Assembly (NCBI RefSeq): GCF_013407935.1
Contig: NZ_JACBZU010000002.1
Coordinates: forward strand, 558,001 to 622,000
Length of the DNA stretch: 64,000 bases
Source: Allomuricauda sp. ARW1Y1
Lineage (GTDB): Bacteria; Bacteroidota; Bacteroidia; Flavobacteriales; Flavobacteriaceae
Direction: 5' to 3'
Position numbers and translations under genes: made by a program. The notes under the pieces were generated by a model. That model was not told the DNA's origin. It searched no databases and worked only from the letters and a program-made list of their open reading frames with translations. The first letter of the stretch is position 1; each line of letters starts with the position of its first letter. Positions 45,852 to 54,540 of the stretch are shown in pieces.

Positions 45852-47631
45852 TCTCGGCCTCCATCTCCACATCGTAATATTCTAAACTGACACGCCTCAT
45901 ACGTATCTTTTTGGGTAAAAGCAGCTGGTTGTATTTGTATATTTTCGACCTTACCCTCAAGCTTTCGGTATAATGCGCCATGAAACGGTCTTTGATTGTC
46001 TTGTTCCTCGTACGGCGATAAATCCATTTTTTCCAAAATTCATCATATACATCTTCTATCTTAGCTGTGAACCCGTTGATGTTATCCACGGTTGGGTTTC
46101 GACCAAAAATATCCTTTCCGTCATAAAAGGCAAATGTTAGGCTTGAGTCATCCTCAGGGTCGACAGCGGTCAACCTTCCATAGTTTTGTTGTACGGCCGC
46201 CATTCTGACATCCATCTCTATGTTTACCATATCTGAAGAATCCTTTTCCAAATCTGAATAAATGACCCCTGTTCTGTCTGCTAGGATTTCATTGCCGTCA
46301 GCATAACTAAGCCTAAATGTTCGATCTGCATTACTGCTTCTCTTAGGGTATTTTACCTCAAGATGTTCATTCTCCATTATAGGCAATTTATCCAAGGCTT
46401 GGTCCAAGAAGTCTATCGTAGCGAACTCTTCATTTACCAATATGTCAAGGTTCAACCAATTTTTTAAGCTGTCCATAAATTCACCAAAAGTGATATCCGG
46501 CATGATTTCGGCCAATGAATAGCTGGTATCGAGTTGGTTTAAACGCCCATCCCTGTGAGAATATTCGAAGGAGTTCAAATCCTTTATCGTTGAAGTGCTG
46601 TACAATAGACGCATTTCCACGATAATTTCATCGGTTACTAAGCTTCCAAGAATATTAATTGCAATTTCTTTATTGATGTTTACCCGGTTGTTGATTGAGC
46701 TTGCTACAAATTCGGTCTTTTCCTCTTCAGTGTCCGTGTTCCTTCGATAAATTCTTAAGTAGAAATACTTTGCACGCACAGGATCAATATTGACGTTGAA
46801 TTTTATATTGTAAGTTCCTGGGGTACTTGGTGAAAGTGTTCTCTTGTATATACCAATTGTGCCAAGGTCAATTTCATCAGTAGAGTCGGGCAAAGTGAAC
46901 TGCCAGTAATCATAAGTAGAGCCGCGGAATTTTTCCAAAAACTTGTTTGGAATGTATACCATCTTTTTCAGCCTCTCATCATTGAAAAACCCACCTCTCA
47001 CTTTTCTTCCAGATGACAAGTACCCAAATCTCACTATCTCCAATAAATATGGGCAAGGCATAAGTACATTCTTGTTCAAAAATGAAGTTTCGCCTTCAAT
47101 CGTGAGTTCTACATTTGCTTCAAAATTGCCTCCATCATAGTTATTGGCAAAAAATTGAAAGTCCTGATAATCGGTCTTTTCTTTCAAGGAAGGTTTATAT
47201 ACCATGGGGAAATTGTGGGTCACTTCCGGCCATCCCGAGCTCAAATGTTTTTCAGCTAAGTTAAAGGTCGTGGTCACTATATTTATAGGCCATGGAAGGG
47301 ATGCGAGCTTGGTCCCATAAACGTTCAGTTCTTCGTCACCGTAATACAACGTAACCTCCAACTCTTCACCTTGGACGTCTCCAGTACGCAATTTGGCAGG
47401 ATAATATGTATTGTCAACCAAAAGCCTTCCCTCAATTAGGGAGCGTGAACTGCTTACCGCCTCCACATTAGGAAAACCAAGGTTTTTTACAGTCTGGTCC
47501 AGTAATGGAATTCTGAAGGGAAACGAATAGGATTTGATAAGGTTGTCGATAAACATATTGCTTTCCTCATTGAGTGTGATTCCCATAAGGGTAAGGTCAA
47601 TTTGAAATCCATTGCCATAGAAAATTATCAT
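45844..47631 (-). CDS. Phage tail/baseplate protein
   Basis: 595 residues, mostly beta, no signal peptide. N-terminus MIIFYGNGFQIDLTL and a body with SLKNWLNLDILVNEEFATIDFLD. By position (after tape measure and tail fibre) it is probably a baseplate hub or tail-tip component; I cannot name the family. Overlaps the preceding gene stop by 4 nt. Confidence 0.7.
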   Translation of the reverse strand: MIIFYGNGFQIDLTLMGITLNEESNMFIDNLIKSYSFPFRIPLLDQTVKNLGFPNVEAVSSSRSLIEGRLLVDNTYYPAKLRTGDVQGEELEVTLYYGDEELNVYGTKLASLPWPINIVTTTFNLAEKHLSSGWPEVTHNFPMVYKPSLKEKTDYQDFQFFANNYDGGNFEANVELTIEGETSFLNKNVLMPCPYLLEIVRFGYLSSGRKVRGGFFNDERLKKMVYIPNKFLEKFRGSTYDYWQFTLPDSTDEIDLGTIGIYKRTLSPSTPGTYNIKFNVNIDPVRAKYFYLRIYRRNTDTEEEKTEFVASSINNRVNINKEIAINILGSLVTDEIIVEMRLLYSTSTIKDLNSFEYSHRDGRLNQLDTSYSLAEIMPDITFGEFMDSLKNWLNLDILVNEEFATIDFLDQALDKLPIMENEHLEVKYPKRSSNADRTFRLSYADGNEILADRTGVIYSDLEKDSSDMVNIEMDVRMAAVQQNYGRLTAVDPEDDSSLTFAFYDGKDIFGRNPTVDNINGFTAKIEDVYDEFWKKWIYRRTRNKTIKDRFMAHYTESLRVRSKIYKYNQLLLPKKIRMRRVSLEYYDVEMEAETI

Positions 47632-49532
47632 ATCGCGGCCTTTTTAAATCTCAACATGTAGCTCTTGAAAAACTCCCTGGTCCTGTATATTTCCATTGAA
47701 GTGTTCTCGCAAATCACTTCTTCCCACTGACCCTCCGTATGAATCCAAATCTTTTTCGAATCCAGAATGGAAGCATAATATTCATAATATTCAGTTCCGT
47801 ATAAAAAGCCTGTTCTAAGCCCGAAGTCTTTTGGTTTTCGTACTTCAAGAACCTTGGTAACTTCTTTTCCGTTTACCGCATAATTACCTGTGACCTTTTC
47901 AGTGCCCTTGGAGATGTCCAAGTGACCGTACATGGTCGCAAATTCCGGACAGTTCCATTCATTAAGCCAACAAAGGTGGGTTTCCTCTGGTGCCCTTGCA
48001 ATAATCTTGACCTTAACCGTATGAACACCGCACCTTATGTCAATTTCATCCCCCTCTACAAGTTCAAATTCCGACAGATTAACCAAACAGGTGTAAATAG
48101 GTCCAGATATTGAACTGATGGCCTTTGTCGCTGTCACGGCTCCTGATATCTGAATGTTCACCGGTGCGCTATCTGCCCTAAAACTAAATGACACAAGCCC
48201 CTTGTTGGATGTTCTTAATAGTTCAGGTACATATGTCAACCAATCTGTTTTTTGTGGAGTTGAACCTGTCAGCAAAAGAATATTTTCGTACGTGCCACGG
48301 TTGTTCAGCTGTGTGCTGTCCAAAGTTTTGTCAAATGCGGTTATGACCATCCTCAATGGGTCAACCGGCACAAAAGCCTTTGTTATGGATGTTTGCAAAA
48401 AATCCCTATGCTCAACAAGGTTGTTTGCAACATCGCCTAAAAGTGCCTTTCCCTGGCCATTGATAAAAGGCAAAACCTTTTCAAAGTTGTATTGGCCTTC
48501 ATTTATCTGATATCTTAAAACGAGCTCTTTGTTGCTCGATGCTGAAGCCAAGGTTATCAAATCCCTGTCATCCGAAAAATAGAGGGTTCCATCCACCACG
48601 CCATCAGTACCGGTCGCATTTACAAGCAAGACAATGGATATCTTTTTGACAGTATAGCTGCTTGTAACCGTGATTTCTGCAATATGAGTTCCGGCAGACA
48701 AACCGTCAGTGTTTTGTGTCGATGCCGTTATCGTTCGAAGTCCTGCGGTTTCTGAATTTGAAGATAGTTTAAGCCATGATTGGCTAGATGATAAAGTGAA
48801 ATTCTCCGAGCTGTCAACTTCAAAACTTCGCTGCACACTTGAGGTGCTTCCTTCTTGAACGGACAATTGAAAGCTCTCCGGAGAAACAATTAGAAAATCA
48901 TTGGCAACATTTTCATTGATTACCTCCAAAAAAACGTCCAATGTAAGCCTGTCATATCCATCATCAAATAAGACTGTATATTGATAATTTCCTACCTGAA
49001 GTCCCGAAACGTCAACATCCAATTCCATGTTTACATCGTTAGTTCCGCCTGACCCGCTATTCCTGTTCAGGGATACTCTAGAATCAGATATAACCGTGGT
49101 CCAAGGATTTTCGGTGCCCAAGGTGAAGAACTCTGTTGGTGGAACAGGCCCTCCTATGGTGTATGTTATATTTATCGAAGCCCTGCTTATCGTAAGTTTA
49201 ATGGTGTCCTCCACCGTCAATTTCACCACGTACCGCTCTACTACTGTTGGAAATCCTGCTTGATCCCGGAAATATTTAAAAACAATTTCGGTCTCATGGT
49301 TTCCTGGACTCAAATTGTTGGCCAAAGATGTCAGCTTAAAATTATAGGTGTAAACCGATGGGTTGGAATAATTGTTGAACCCCCACAGACTAATGCTCAA
49401 CCAACTTACAGGGTTGGTAACTTGGGGTGCAGCTGTAATTGCACTGGTCACCGTTAAATCAACAAATTCCGATGCCAGTGTCCGGAACTTTTTATGTTCA
49501 ATTGCTAAAGGCGAAGTTGGATTAAGAGGCAT
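47628..49532 (-). CDS. Phage tail protein with BACON/Ig-like repeats
   Basis: 634 residues. About three ~100-residue beta-sandwich repeats fill residues 15-310. Each ends in a motif such as LSPGNHETEIVF, LQVGNYQYTVLF or LSAGTHIAEITVTSS, and carries WLSIS, WTTVIS or WLKLS, the pattern of BACON domains. The second half is unrelated. BACON domains occur in carbohydrate-binding proteins and tail proteins of Bacteroidota phages, so host-surface binding is likely. Start overlaps the tape measure by 11 nt. Confidence 0.72.
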   Translation of the reverse strand: MPLNPTSPLAIEHKKFRTLASEFVDLTVTSAITAAPQVTNPVSWLSISLWGFNNYSNPSVYTYNFKLTSLANNLSPGNHETEIVFKYFRDQAGFPTVVERYVVKLTVEDTIKLTISRASINITYTIGGPVPPTEFFTLGTENPWTTVISDSRVSLNRNSGSGGTNDVNMELDVDVSGLQVGNYQYTVLFDDGYDRLTLDVFLEVINENVANDFLIVSPESFQLSVQEGSTSSVQRSFEVDSSENFTLSSSQSWLKLSSNSETAGLRTITASTQNTDGLSAGTHIAEITVTSSYTVKKISIVLLVNATGTDGVVDGTLYFSDDRDLITLASASSNKELVLRYQINEGQYNFEKVLPFINGQGKALLGDVANNLVEHRDFLQTSITKAFVPVDPLRMVITAFDKTLDSTQLNNRGTYENILLLTGSTPQKTDWLTYVPELLRTSNKGLVSFSFRADSAPVNIQISGAVTATKAISSISGPIYTCLVNLSEFELVEGDEIDIRCGVHTVKVKIIARAPEETHLCWLNEWNCPEFATMYGHLDISKGTEKVTGNYAVNGKEVTKVLEVRKPKDFGLRTGFLYGTEYYEYYASILDSKKIWIHTEGQWEEVICENTSMEIYRTREFFKSYMLRFKKAAI

Positions 49533-52500
49533 TGTTCTTGATTTTTGCGTTGTTCCTTACTTTTCTGATTTTTTCATCGAACTCTTGTTGTTTAATACTG
49601 GCTTCGTTATCGTAAACCGTATAAGAGTAAATTGGCTCAGATAGCCTCTCGTTGAGCTTTGCCAAAGAAGCGGACAACATTTCCATGGTTTTTCCATCAT
49701 TTTCATTTTTCGGATACATCCCGTTCTGAAACCCTGGAAGACGCCCGGAGAGTGCCAATATATAATCCGTTATGGCAGGATCCATTTTTTTGAAAGTGTC
49801 CCCATCAATTATCATTTCGGGTTTTGCCTCGCCGGCAATAAAGTGAGTTGGGGCCGTTACCACTTGCGTTGTTGGCTCACCACCAAATCGGGATTGAAAA
49901 GTTCTCCCATCATTTCTTTTGATGGGATATAGTCCTTTTTCGAATCCGGCTATGCCTGCAACGGTTTCAGCAACTATAGTGGCTATGTTTAATTTTGAAG
50001 CGGCATTGTTGGTAGCGATAGAGGCCAATGCCGTAGTGGTGTTTGCACCAACGAAAGGTTGTCCAAATGTTAATGGGGAGGCGGCCATGGCTTTTGTATT
50101 TGCAATGGCCAGATTGGCCATTACGGCCGCGTTTGCCTTGGCTGTCTGTGTTACAATGCTGGATATTGCAAGTCCCTTTTCAACGGCAAAAATGGCTTTG
50201 CCCAACACAGAAGACTCACCAACAACACGTTTCAGAATGTTGAGACCTTGCTCCTTCAGTTGTGCTTTTCCTGCTTCCAACTTTGATTCAGACTGTAGCA
50301 ATTGTTCATTGAACTTTTTTGAATCAGCCAAAAGTTGTTTTCTGATTTCTTCATTCTTTGCTATTTGGATATCTCCATACTTATTGCGTACATCCTGAAT
50401 CTGGGCCTGTTTTTCTTCCTCCAGCCTAGCCAATAATTCAGTTTCACCTTGAGCTTGTTCGGAAAGCTTCTGAAACTTCTGTTCAATCCTCAATATTTCT
50501 TCTTCCTCTGCTCGTTTCTCCTTTTCTACTTTTTTAAGGTCCTCCTGAAGTTTACGCTCGGTCTCAAATTGATCTAAAAGCTCAGCTAATCGTTTACGGC
50601 TTTCCAATTTTTTCTTATCCTCAGGTGTTAACTCTCCTTCCCCTTGGCCACCTCCACCTGTCCCACTTCCCGTTCCCGCATTACCCAATTCTACCTGTGC
50701 AGCTGCAGCTGCTCTTTTCTCGGCAAACTTTTTGGCCACATAGTCTCCTGCAATCTTTTGTGCTTCTCGCAATTGATTCATTGCATCTCCTGCAACGTTT
50801 TTTACATCTCCTACTTCGTTCTTGAAATTCCTTTTAAATTTTTCAAAAGAATCCTTAGCTGCACTGAAATTGAAGGACATCAAATTTTCCATAACATCTC
50901 CCAATCCTTTAAAAGTGGTCACTACATCCCAAATTTCATCTTTCATTTTGCCGAAATTCTGCTTTGCAACACTCGGCAGAATGCTCAAAGTAGTAATTGC
51001 TTGAGCAAGTATGGTCTGCAGTCTTTCGTCCCATTTAGTCCATAAATCCGTTATAAACCTTATGCCCTTGAAAAATTGAGTCTTAACATTGGTCCAGAAC
51101 AATTGGAGGTCATTTGTGTATGCTACATATCTATCTGACCTTAAAGCTTCATCCTGAGCCTCGGCTAATTCTTTGTTTGCTTCTGAAACATCCTTTAAGT
51201 GTTGCTGCAGAGGGGTTAGAGCTTCATCCGTTTTGTTTAGTGCAATGTTAAAAGCCTCCAAAACCTTGGCGGCACCTCCTGCATCTTCTCCGGCTCCTCT
51301 AAACAAATCTGCAGTCAATTGGGCATTTTGCTGTACATTAAGACCAGTTTTTTCTGCTTCTGCAGATATAAGCTGTAATGCTTCTTTGGTGGTGATTTCC
51401 CCTTTGCGTATCCTTGTTAAAATATCTTCTGTAAAAGCCGCTCCAAATGCATTCTTTAATGCGTCCTTGGTAGATTTGGTTTGTTCACGAAGAGATAAAT
51501 CCACTTCTTTAATCGCGTCTGGCAATTTATCCGAATATATGCTTAAATCATATCCTGTTTCAATCGTCTTTCGAAATTCAGAGACTGAGAACCCTGCGGA
51601 AGAAAAAAAGGTTGGGTACTCCCTTAAGCTATCAAAGTATTCTTCATTCGTCTTTTGGCCCTTGACCAGTCCCGCTTCTATTTCGTCCAAAGCCTCCGTA
51701 AAAGAAATGTTGAATTGCTGTGATAGGCTTTTGGCAGCCTTTAAAGTCTCATTAAAATCGACATCGAATACTTCTGAAATAGACTCAGCCTGTAAGCGTG
51801 CAGCATTTGCGGATTCTCCTTGAAGACCAGTAATTTGTTCTGTAAGAATCATTGCTTCACGCGCAGCCTTGTTATAACTGAACCACTCTTTTGCAACTAA
51901 TCCTACAGTTGCCAAGGCTGCAATCGCTGCCCCAATTGGGGTGGCTATAAATCGGATACCAGCTTTTGTAGCACCTTTTAAAGAATCCATTATTCCAATT
52001 ATAGCCGCTTTGGCAGCTTTGGCATCGCCTGAATTAAGTGCTACAAAGAATTGTCCTAAACCAGCAGTCATATTCCCCAAAAGGTCGATATTGTCCTCCA
52101 TGGAGCTTTGAACAGGGCGCATCTCCTCTCTTAGTTCCGACATTCTGCCTTTTACTACTTTGAGCTCTTTATTTAACTCGGCCCATTTAGGACTTTCTGG
52201 ATCTAGGTTAGACATTATGCCGGATAGTCTTCTGGCCTCCTTTCCCAAATCGCGCATAGAAAGATTGTTCAAACCAATTTCCTTGGTAAGCTGTTTCATA
52301 CGTGATTCGTTGGACTGAATCGTCTTATTGTTCTTTTCAATCTCATCCCGCAGCTTTTTAATTGCCTCCTTGTTATCCTTACGGGAGCGTTCCAATTTTT
52401 TGGCTTGCTTTTCCAACTCATCATTTCTGTCCACAAGTTTTTTGGTGGCTCGGTCTAGCTGGCCATATTCCTTTTTGGCCTTATCACCATTTATGATAAC

Positions 52501-52539
52501 CTCAAACTTCAATGTCTCATCTACAATTTTTTTTCCCAT
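49522..52539 (-). CDS. Phage tail tape measure protein
   Basis: 1005 residues. Long coiled coil (20-130, Lys/Glu-rich), hydrophobic segments (about 195-225), helical middle, Ala-rich helices (about 770-880) and a Gly/Pro C-terminus (FEKGLYPIKRNDG, PGFQNGMYPKNENDG). With about 1.5 A of tail per residue, the known rule of thumb, it predicts a tail near 150 nm. Confidence 0.85.
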   Translation of the reverse strand: MGKKIVDETLKFEVIINGDKAKKEYGQLDRATKKLVDRNDELEKQAKKLERSRKDNKEAIKKLRDEIEKNNKTIQSNESRMKQLTKEIGLNNLSMRDLGKEARRLSGIMSNLDPESPKWAELNKELKVVKGRMSELREEMRPVQSSMEDNIDLLGNMTAGLGQFFVALNSGDAKAAKAAIIGIMDSLKGATKAGIRFIATPIGAAIAALATVGLVAKEWFSYNKAAREAMILTEQITGLQGESANAARLQAESISEVFDVDFNETLKAAKSLSQQFNISFTEALDEIEAGLVKGQKTNEEYFDSLREYPTFFSSAGFSVSEFRKTIETGYDLSIYSDKLPDAIKEVDLSLREQTKSTKDALKNAFGAAFTEDILTRIRKGEITTKEALQLISAEAEKTGLNVQQNAQLTADLFRGAGEDAGGAAKVLEAFNIALNKTDEALTPLQQHLKDVSEANKELAEAQDEALRSDRYVAYTNDLQLFWTNVKTQFFKGIRFITDLWTKWDERLQTILAQAITTLSILPSVAKQNFGKMKDEIWDVVTTFKGLGDVMENLMSFNFSAAKDSFEKFKRNFKNEVGDVKNVAGDAMNQLREAQKIAGDYVAKKFAEKRAAAAAQVELGNAGTGSGTGGGGQGEGELTPEDKKKLESRKRLAELLDQFETERKLQEDLKKVEKEKRAEEEEILRIEQKFQKLSEQAQGETELLARLEEEKQAQIQDVRNKYGDIQIAKNEEIRKQLLADSKKFNEQLLQSESKLEAGKAQLKEQGLNILKRVVGESSVLGKAIFAVEKGLAISSIVTQTAKANAAVMANLAIANTKAMAASPLTFGQPFVGANTTTALASIATNNAASKLNIATIVAETVAGIAGFEKGLYPIKRNDGRTFQSRFGGEPTTQVVTAPTHFIAGEAKPEMIIDGDTFKKMDPAITDYILALSGRLPGFQNGMYPKNENDGKTMEMLSASLAKLNERLSEPIYSYTVYDNEASIKQQEFDEKIRKVRNNAKIKNNAS

Positions 52540-52919
52540 TATAGGTGGATTTTTTGGTCTTTCGCTATAAGGTTTCGAACATCTTCAGTGAATCCATAGG
52601 CCAATCTACCTACGATGCTGTTGAAGTGGCTGTAAAGTACCTTGTTGTGAAGTTGGATGGCCTTTTGACGTTGCCCTCTGATGGTCTTCATGTCAATGAA
52701 TCGTTCCCTTATCGGATGGGTCAAGGTCAGCCTGCCAGATGAAACAGATATCCTTCTACGGGTAATCTCTGGAATCAGCTTCTTTACATTATATCGGGAA
52801 ATTACTTTGTCCTGGGCACGTAGCATATTTTGGCCCTCATCCATAAGGACCCTATCAATATACTTTTGTTCAATGTATTTTTTTCCCGACCTCGAGCCGA
52901 GTACATCTGTAGCTGCCAT
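52539..52919 (-). CDS. Phage protein of the tail module, unknown
   Basis: 126 residues, basic and helical (RRRISVSSGRLTL, RERFIDMKTIRG). Directly precedes the tape measure (1-nt overlap), a place often held by tail completion or assembly-chaperone genes; no recognisable motif. Its ATG is 4 nt after the -7 element of a repeated phage promoter. Confidence 0.65.
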   Translation of the reverse strand: MAATDVLGSRSGKKYIEQKYIDRVLMDEGQNMLRAQDKVISRYNVKKLIPEITRRRISVSSGRLTLTHPIRERFIDMKTIRGQRQKAIQLHNKVLYSHFNSIVGRLAYGFTEDVRNLIAKDQKIHL

Positions 52920-52923
52920 GGCA

Positions 52924-52960
52924 CAATGTTAGCACCAAGCAAGATGTTTTAAGAGGACAG
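52924..52960 (-). promoter_or_regulatory. Phage promoter copy A (tail operon)
   Basis: CTGTCCTCTTAA (52960-52949), 17-nt spacer, TAACATTG (52931-52924), then TGCC and ATG 52919. Same layout as copies at 58351 and 62177. Confidence 0.7.
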
Positions 52961-52990
52961 CGCCCCCTTTCGAGAGCGCTGTTTTTAATT

Positions 52991-53251
52991 TTAGACCGCT
53001 AATTGATAGCAGCCTTCTTTTTCTTGGATAATCATATCCAATTTTGCTAAAAAGTTGTGCAAATGTAAAAAAGTGCAGGTCTTTTCTTCCCTTGTTTCTG
53101 GGTCGTTCATAAGGTAATGCTCCAAGGCCATAAAATAAAGGCCTATGCAATCTTGTAGTAAAATACCGGTTTCACCTTCACAGAGCTCGATGATGGCATC
53201 GATGATTTTTTCTTTCTGTTCTTTTGAAATTTTTGAGACTTCTTTTGACAT
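52991..53251 (-). CDS. Small phage protein, unknown
   Basis: 86 residues, acidic N-terminal half (EKIIDAIIELCEGETGILLQ), helical, with a hydrophobic middle. It lies between the accessory cassette and the tail operon, flanked by an inverted GGGGGCGCTGTC repeat. No motif recognised. Confidence 0.6.
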   Translation of the reverse strand: MSKEVSKISKEQKEKIIDAIIELCEGETGILLQDCIGLYFMALEHYLMNDPETREEKTCTFLHLHNFLAKLDMIIQEKEGCYQLAV

Positions 53252-53364
53252 AATAATAGTATATGGAGGGGGCGCTGTCGGGTAGAAATCCCAATGGAAT
53301 AGTCAGACCCCCGGGCCTTACGGCTTGCGGACACCCCCATTATTAGAATAAATTTTTGAAGTAA

Positions 53365-53394
53365 TAGCATTGAGATTTCATTTTGACAATGCTA
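53365..53394 (-). terminator. Hairpin after the secreted accessory gene
   Basis: TAGCATTG (53365-53372) / CAATGCTA (53387-53394), a perfect 8-bp stem with 14-nt loop, 6 nt past the stop on the minus strand; weak T tract. Confidence 0.5.
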
Positions 53395-53400
53395 AGTTAA

Positions 53401-53760
53401 TTAATTATTACTTAAAACTGAAAAATAAACCATAGAGGGAAGTTCTGATGCCGTTTCGGTACCCAAAGTTATTGTATGTGAATATTCAAACTTTTTGACT
53501 TTACCAGACATTTTTTGAACCATGATTGCCATCGGAACATTTCCTGTGTCAACTTTGTAAAAGTTGGGGCCAACCATCCCCAAAACGTTATACTTTATAT
53601 CGTATTCAGGAGACTTTATGGAAATAAAATCTTCGCCAATATCAATGTAGGATTCACTTTTCAAAAATTGGTTCCCTGATGATACAACGGCTGAATAATA
53701 TTTTTGTCCATATGTTGTTGATAGAACAAAAAATAAGAACAAAAAAAATATGCATTTCAT
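53401..53760 (-). CDS. Secreted protein encoded inside the phage structural genes (moron candidate)
   Basis: 119 residues with a clear signal peptide (MKCIFFLFLFFVLSTTYGQ) and a small beta-rich mature part. Exported, non-virion in appearance, and bracketed by hairpins with its own control region, so it is probably expressed by the lysogen rather than as a late gene. Function unknown. Confidence 0.72.
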   Translation of the reverse strand: MKCIFFLFLFFVLSTTYGQKYYSAVVSSGNQFLKSESYIDIGEDFISIKSPEYDIKYNVLGMVGPNFYKVDTGNVPMAIMVQKMSGKVKKFEYSHTITLGTETASELPSMVYFSVLSNN

Positions 53761-53782
53761 AATAAATCAATTTAGGTTAATG

Positions 53783-53809
53783 CCTACAAGATAGCGATTA
53801 ACTTGTAAG
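53783..53809. promoter_or_regulatory. Inverted repeat upstream of the secreted gene
   Basis: CCTACAAG (53783-53790), 11-nt spacer, CTTGTAAG (53802-53809), 7 of 8 positions complementary. On the minus strand it brackets TATCTTGT, a weak -7 element. Possible operator. Confidence 0.45.
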
Positions 53810-53850
53810 AATACACTCATATATTTCTACCATACAAGGTATTGAAATAA

Positions 53851-53875
53851 CAAAGCCGCCCAAAAGGCGGCTTTG
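53851..53875 (-). terminator. Terminator of the portal-connector operon
   Basis: Perfect 10-bp stem CAAAGCCGCC (53851-53860) / GGCGGCTTTG (53866-53875), loop CAAAA; TTATTTC follows on the minus strand. 34 nt after the 58-residue gene. Confidence 0.8.
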
Positions 53876-53908
53876 ACAGGGTTCCAGTGAGAGAGAGAGA
53901 CTCGGCGA

Positions 53909-54085
53909 CTAGTTCTTTTGGTGGTATCGAAGGTTTTCAATCCGTTGACCTATGGCCTCACGTACCAAAGTGTGTTTTTTAGAGGTGTATAGTTTCTTCA
54001 TGGCAATGAGCTCTGCGATGTCCTCGGTTTCCACGATCTTTACGTAAATATGGTCAGGTATGGATGTGATATCAAAAGGTGTCAT
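53909..54085 (-). CDS. Small phage protein
   Basis: 58 residues (MTPFDITSIPDHIYVKIVET...), soluble. Its ATG overlaps the preceding gene's stop as ATGA, which is strong evidence that it is real. Last gene of the operon before the terminator. Unknown role. Confidence 0.65.
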   Translation of the reverse strand: MTPFDITSIPDHIYVKIVETEDIAELIAMKKLYTSKKHTLVREAIGQRIENLRYHQKN

Positions 54086-54540
54086 AGGCTAGTCTCAGTC
54101 GAGAATTCAAGTTCCCATCCATTGGTGCCGTGGTAATTCGCGACCGGGTCCACTCTAAAGGTCTGGAGGTCTATATTTCTAAACAGACAATTGTTTCCGA
54201 AGTTCTTGTGCAAATCCACGATTTTTTCCAAAAGTGCCTTGAGCTCCAATTGTGTCTTTTTAAAGATTTCGACTTTGGAATCATGACCTGCACTGTTGTC
54301 GGTTTTTTTGACGACCATAAAATATAGGTTGTTACCCATGTCCCTAGTATCCTCATCGTCCATGCGGCTGTCATATGTAGGCAGTACGAGAACCAAGCTC
54401 ATAAGGTCACCATGGTTTCCGATATCCTTTAAAAATTTGGCATATTCACTTTCTTCCGATATTACAAAGAGCTTTTCCAACAATGGCCGCTCCGATACAT
54501 GGGCATTAGCGAACTGCTCTAGTTCTTCTAGCATTAGCAT
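54082..54540 (-). CDS. Phage protein of the connector/tail region
   Basis: 152 residues, mixed alpha/beta, with LLEKIVDLHKNFG and a C-terminal WELEFSTE. Position between portal and tape measure fits head-tail joining or tail terminator proteins. No family recognised. Overlaps the preceding gene by 35 nt. Confidence 0.62.
   Translation of the reverse strand: MLMLEELEQFANAHVSERPLLEKLFVISEESEYAKFLKDIGNHGDLMSLVLVLPTYDSRMDDEDTRDMGNNLYFMVVKKTDNSAGHDSKVEIFKKTQLELKALLEKIVDLHKNFGNNCLFRNIDLQTFRVDPVANYHGTNGWELEFSTETSL

Noticed and set aside
53290..53335. GTGTCCGCAAGC upstream of the 86-residue gene as a promoter copy
   Set aside because: The box matches poorly, and the sequence 17 nt on (TGACTATT) is a weak -7 element.
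52929..53370. Two overlapping minus-strand frames around the 86-residue gene as a frameshifted tail-assembly chaperone pair
   Set aside because: The alternative frames are arginine- and serine-rich with no slippery sequence at a suitable place, and they cross the GC-rich intergenic island.
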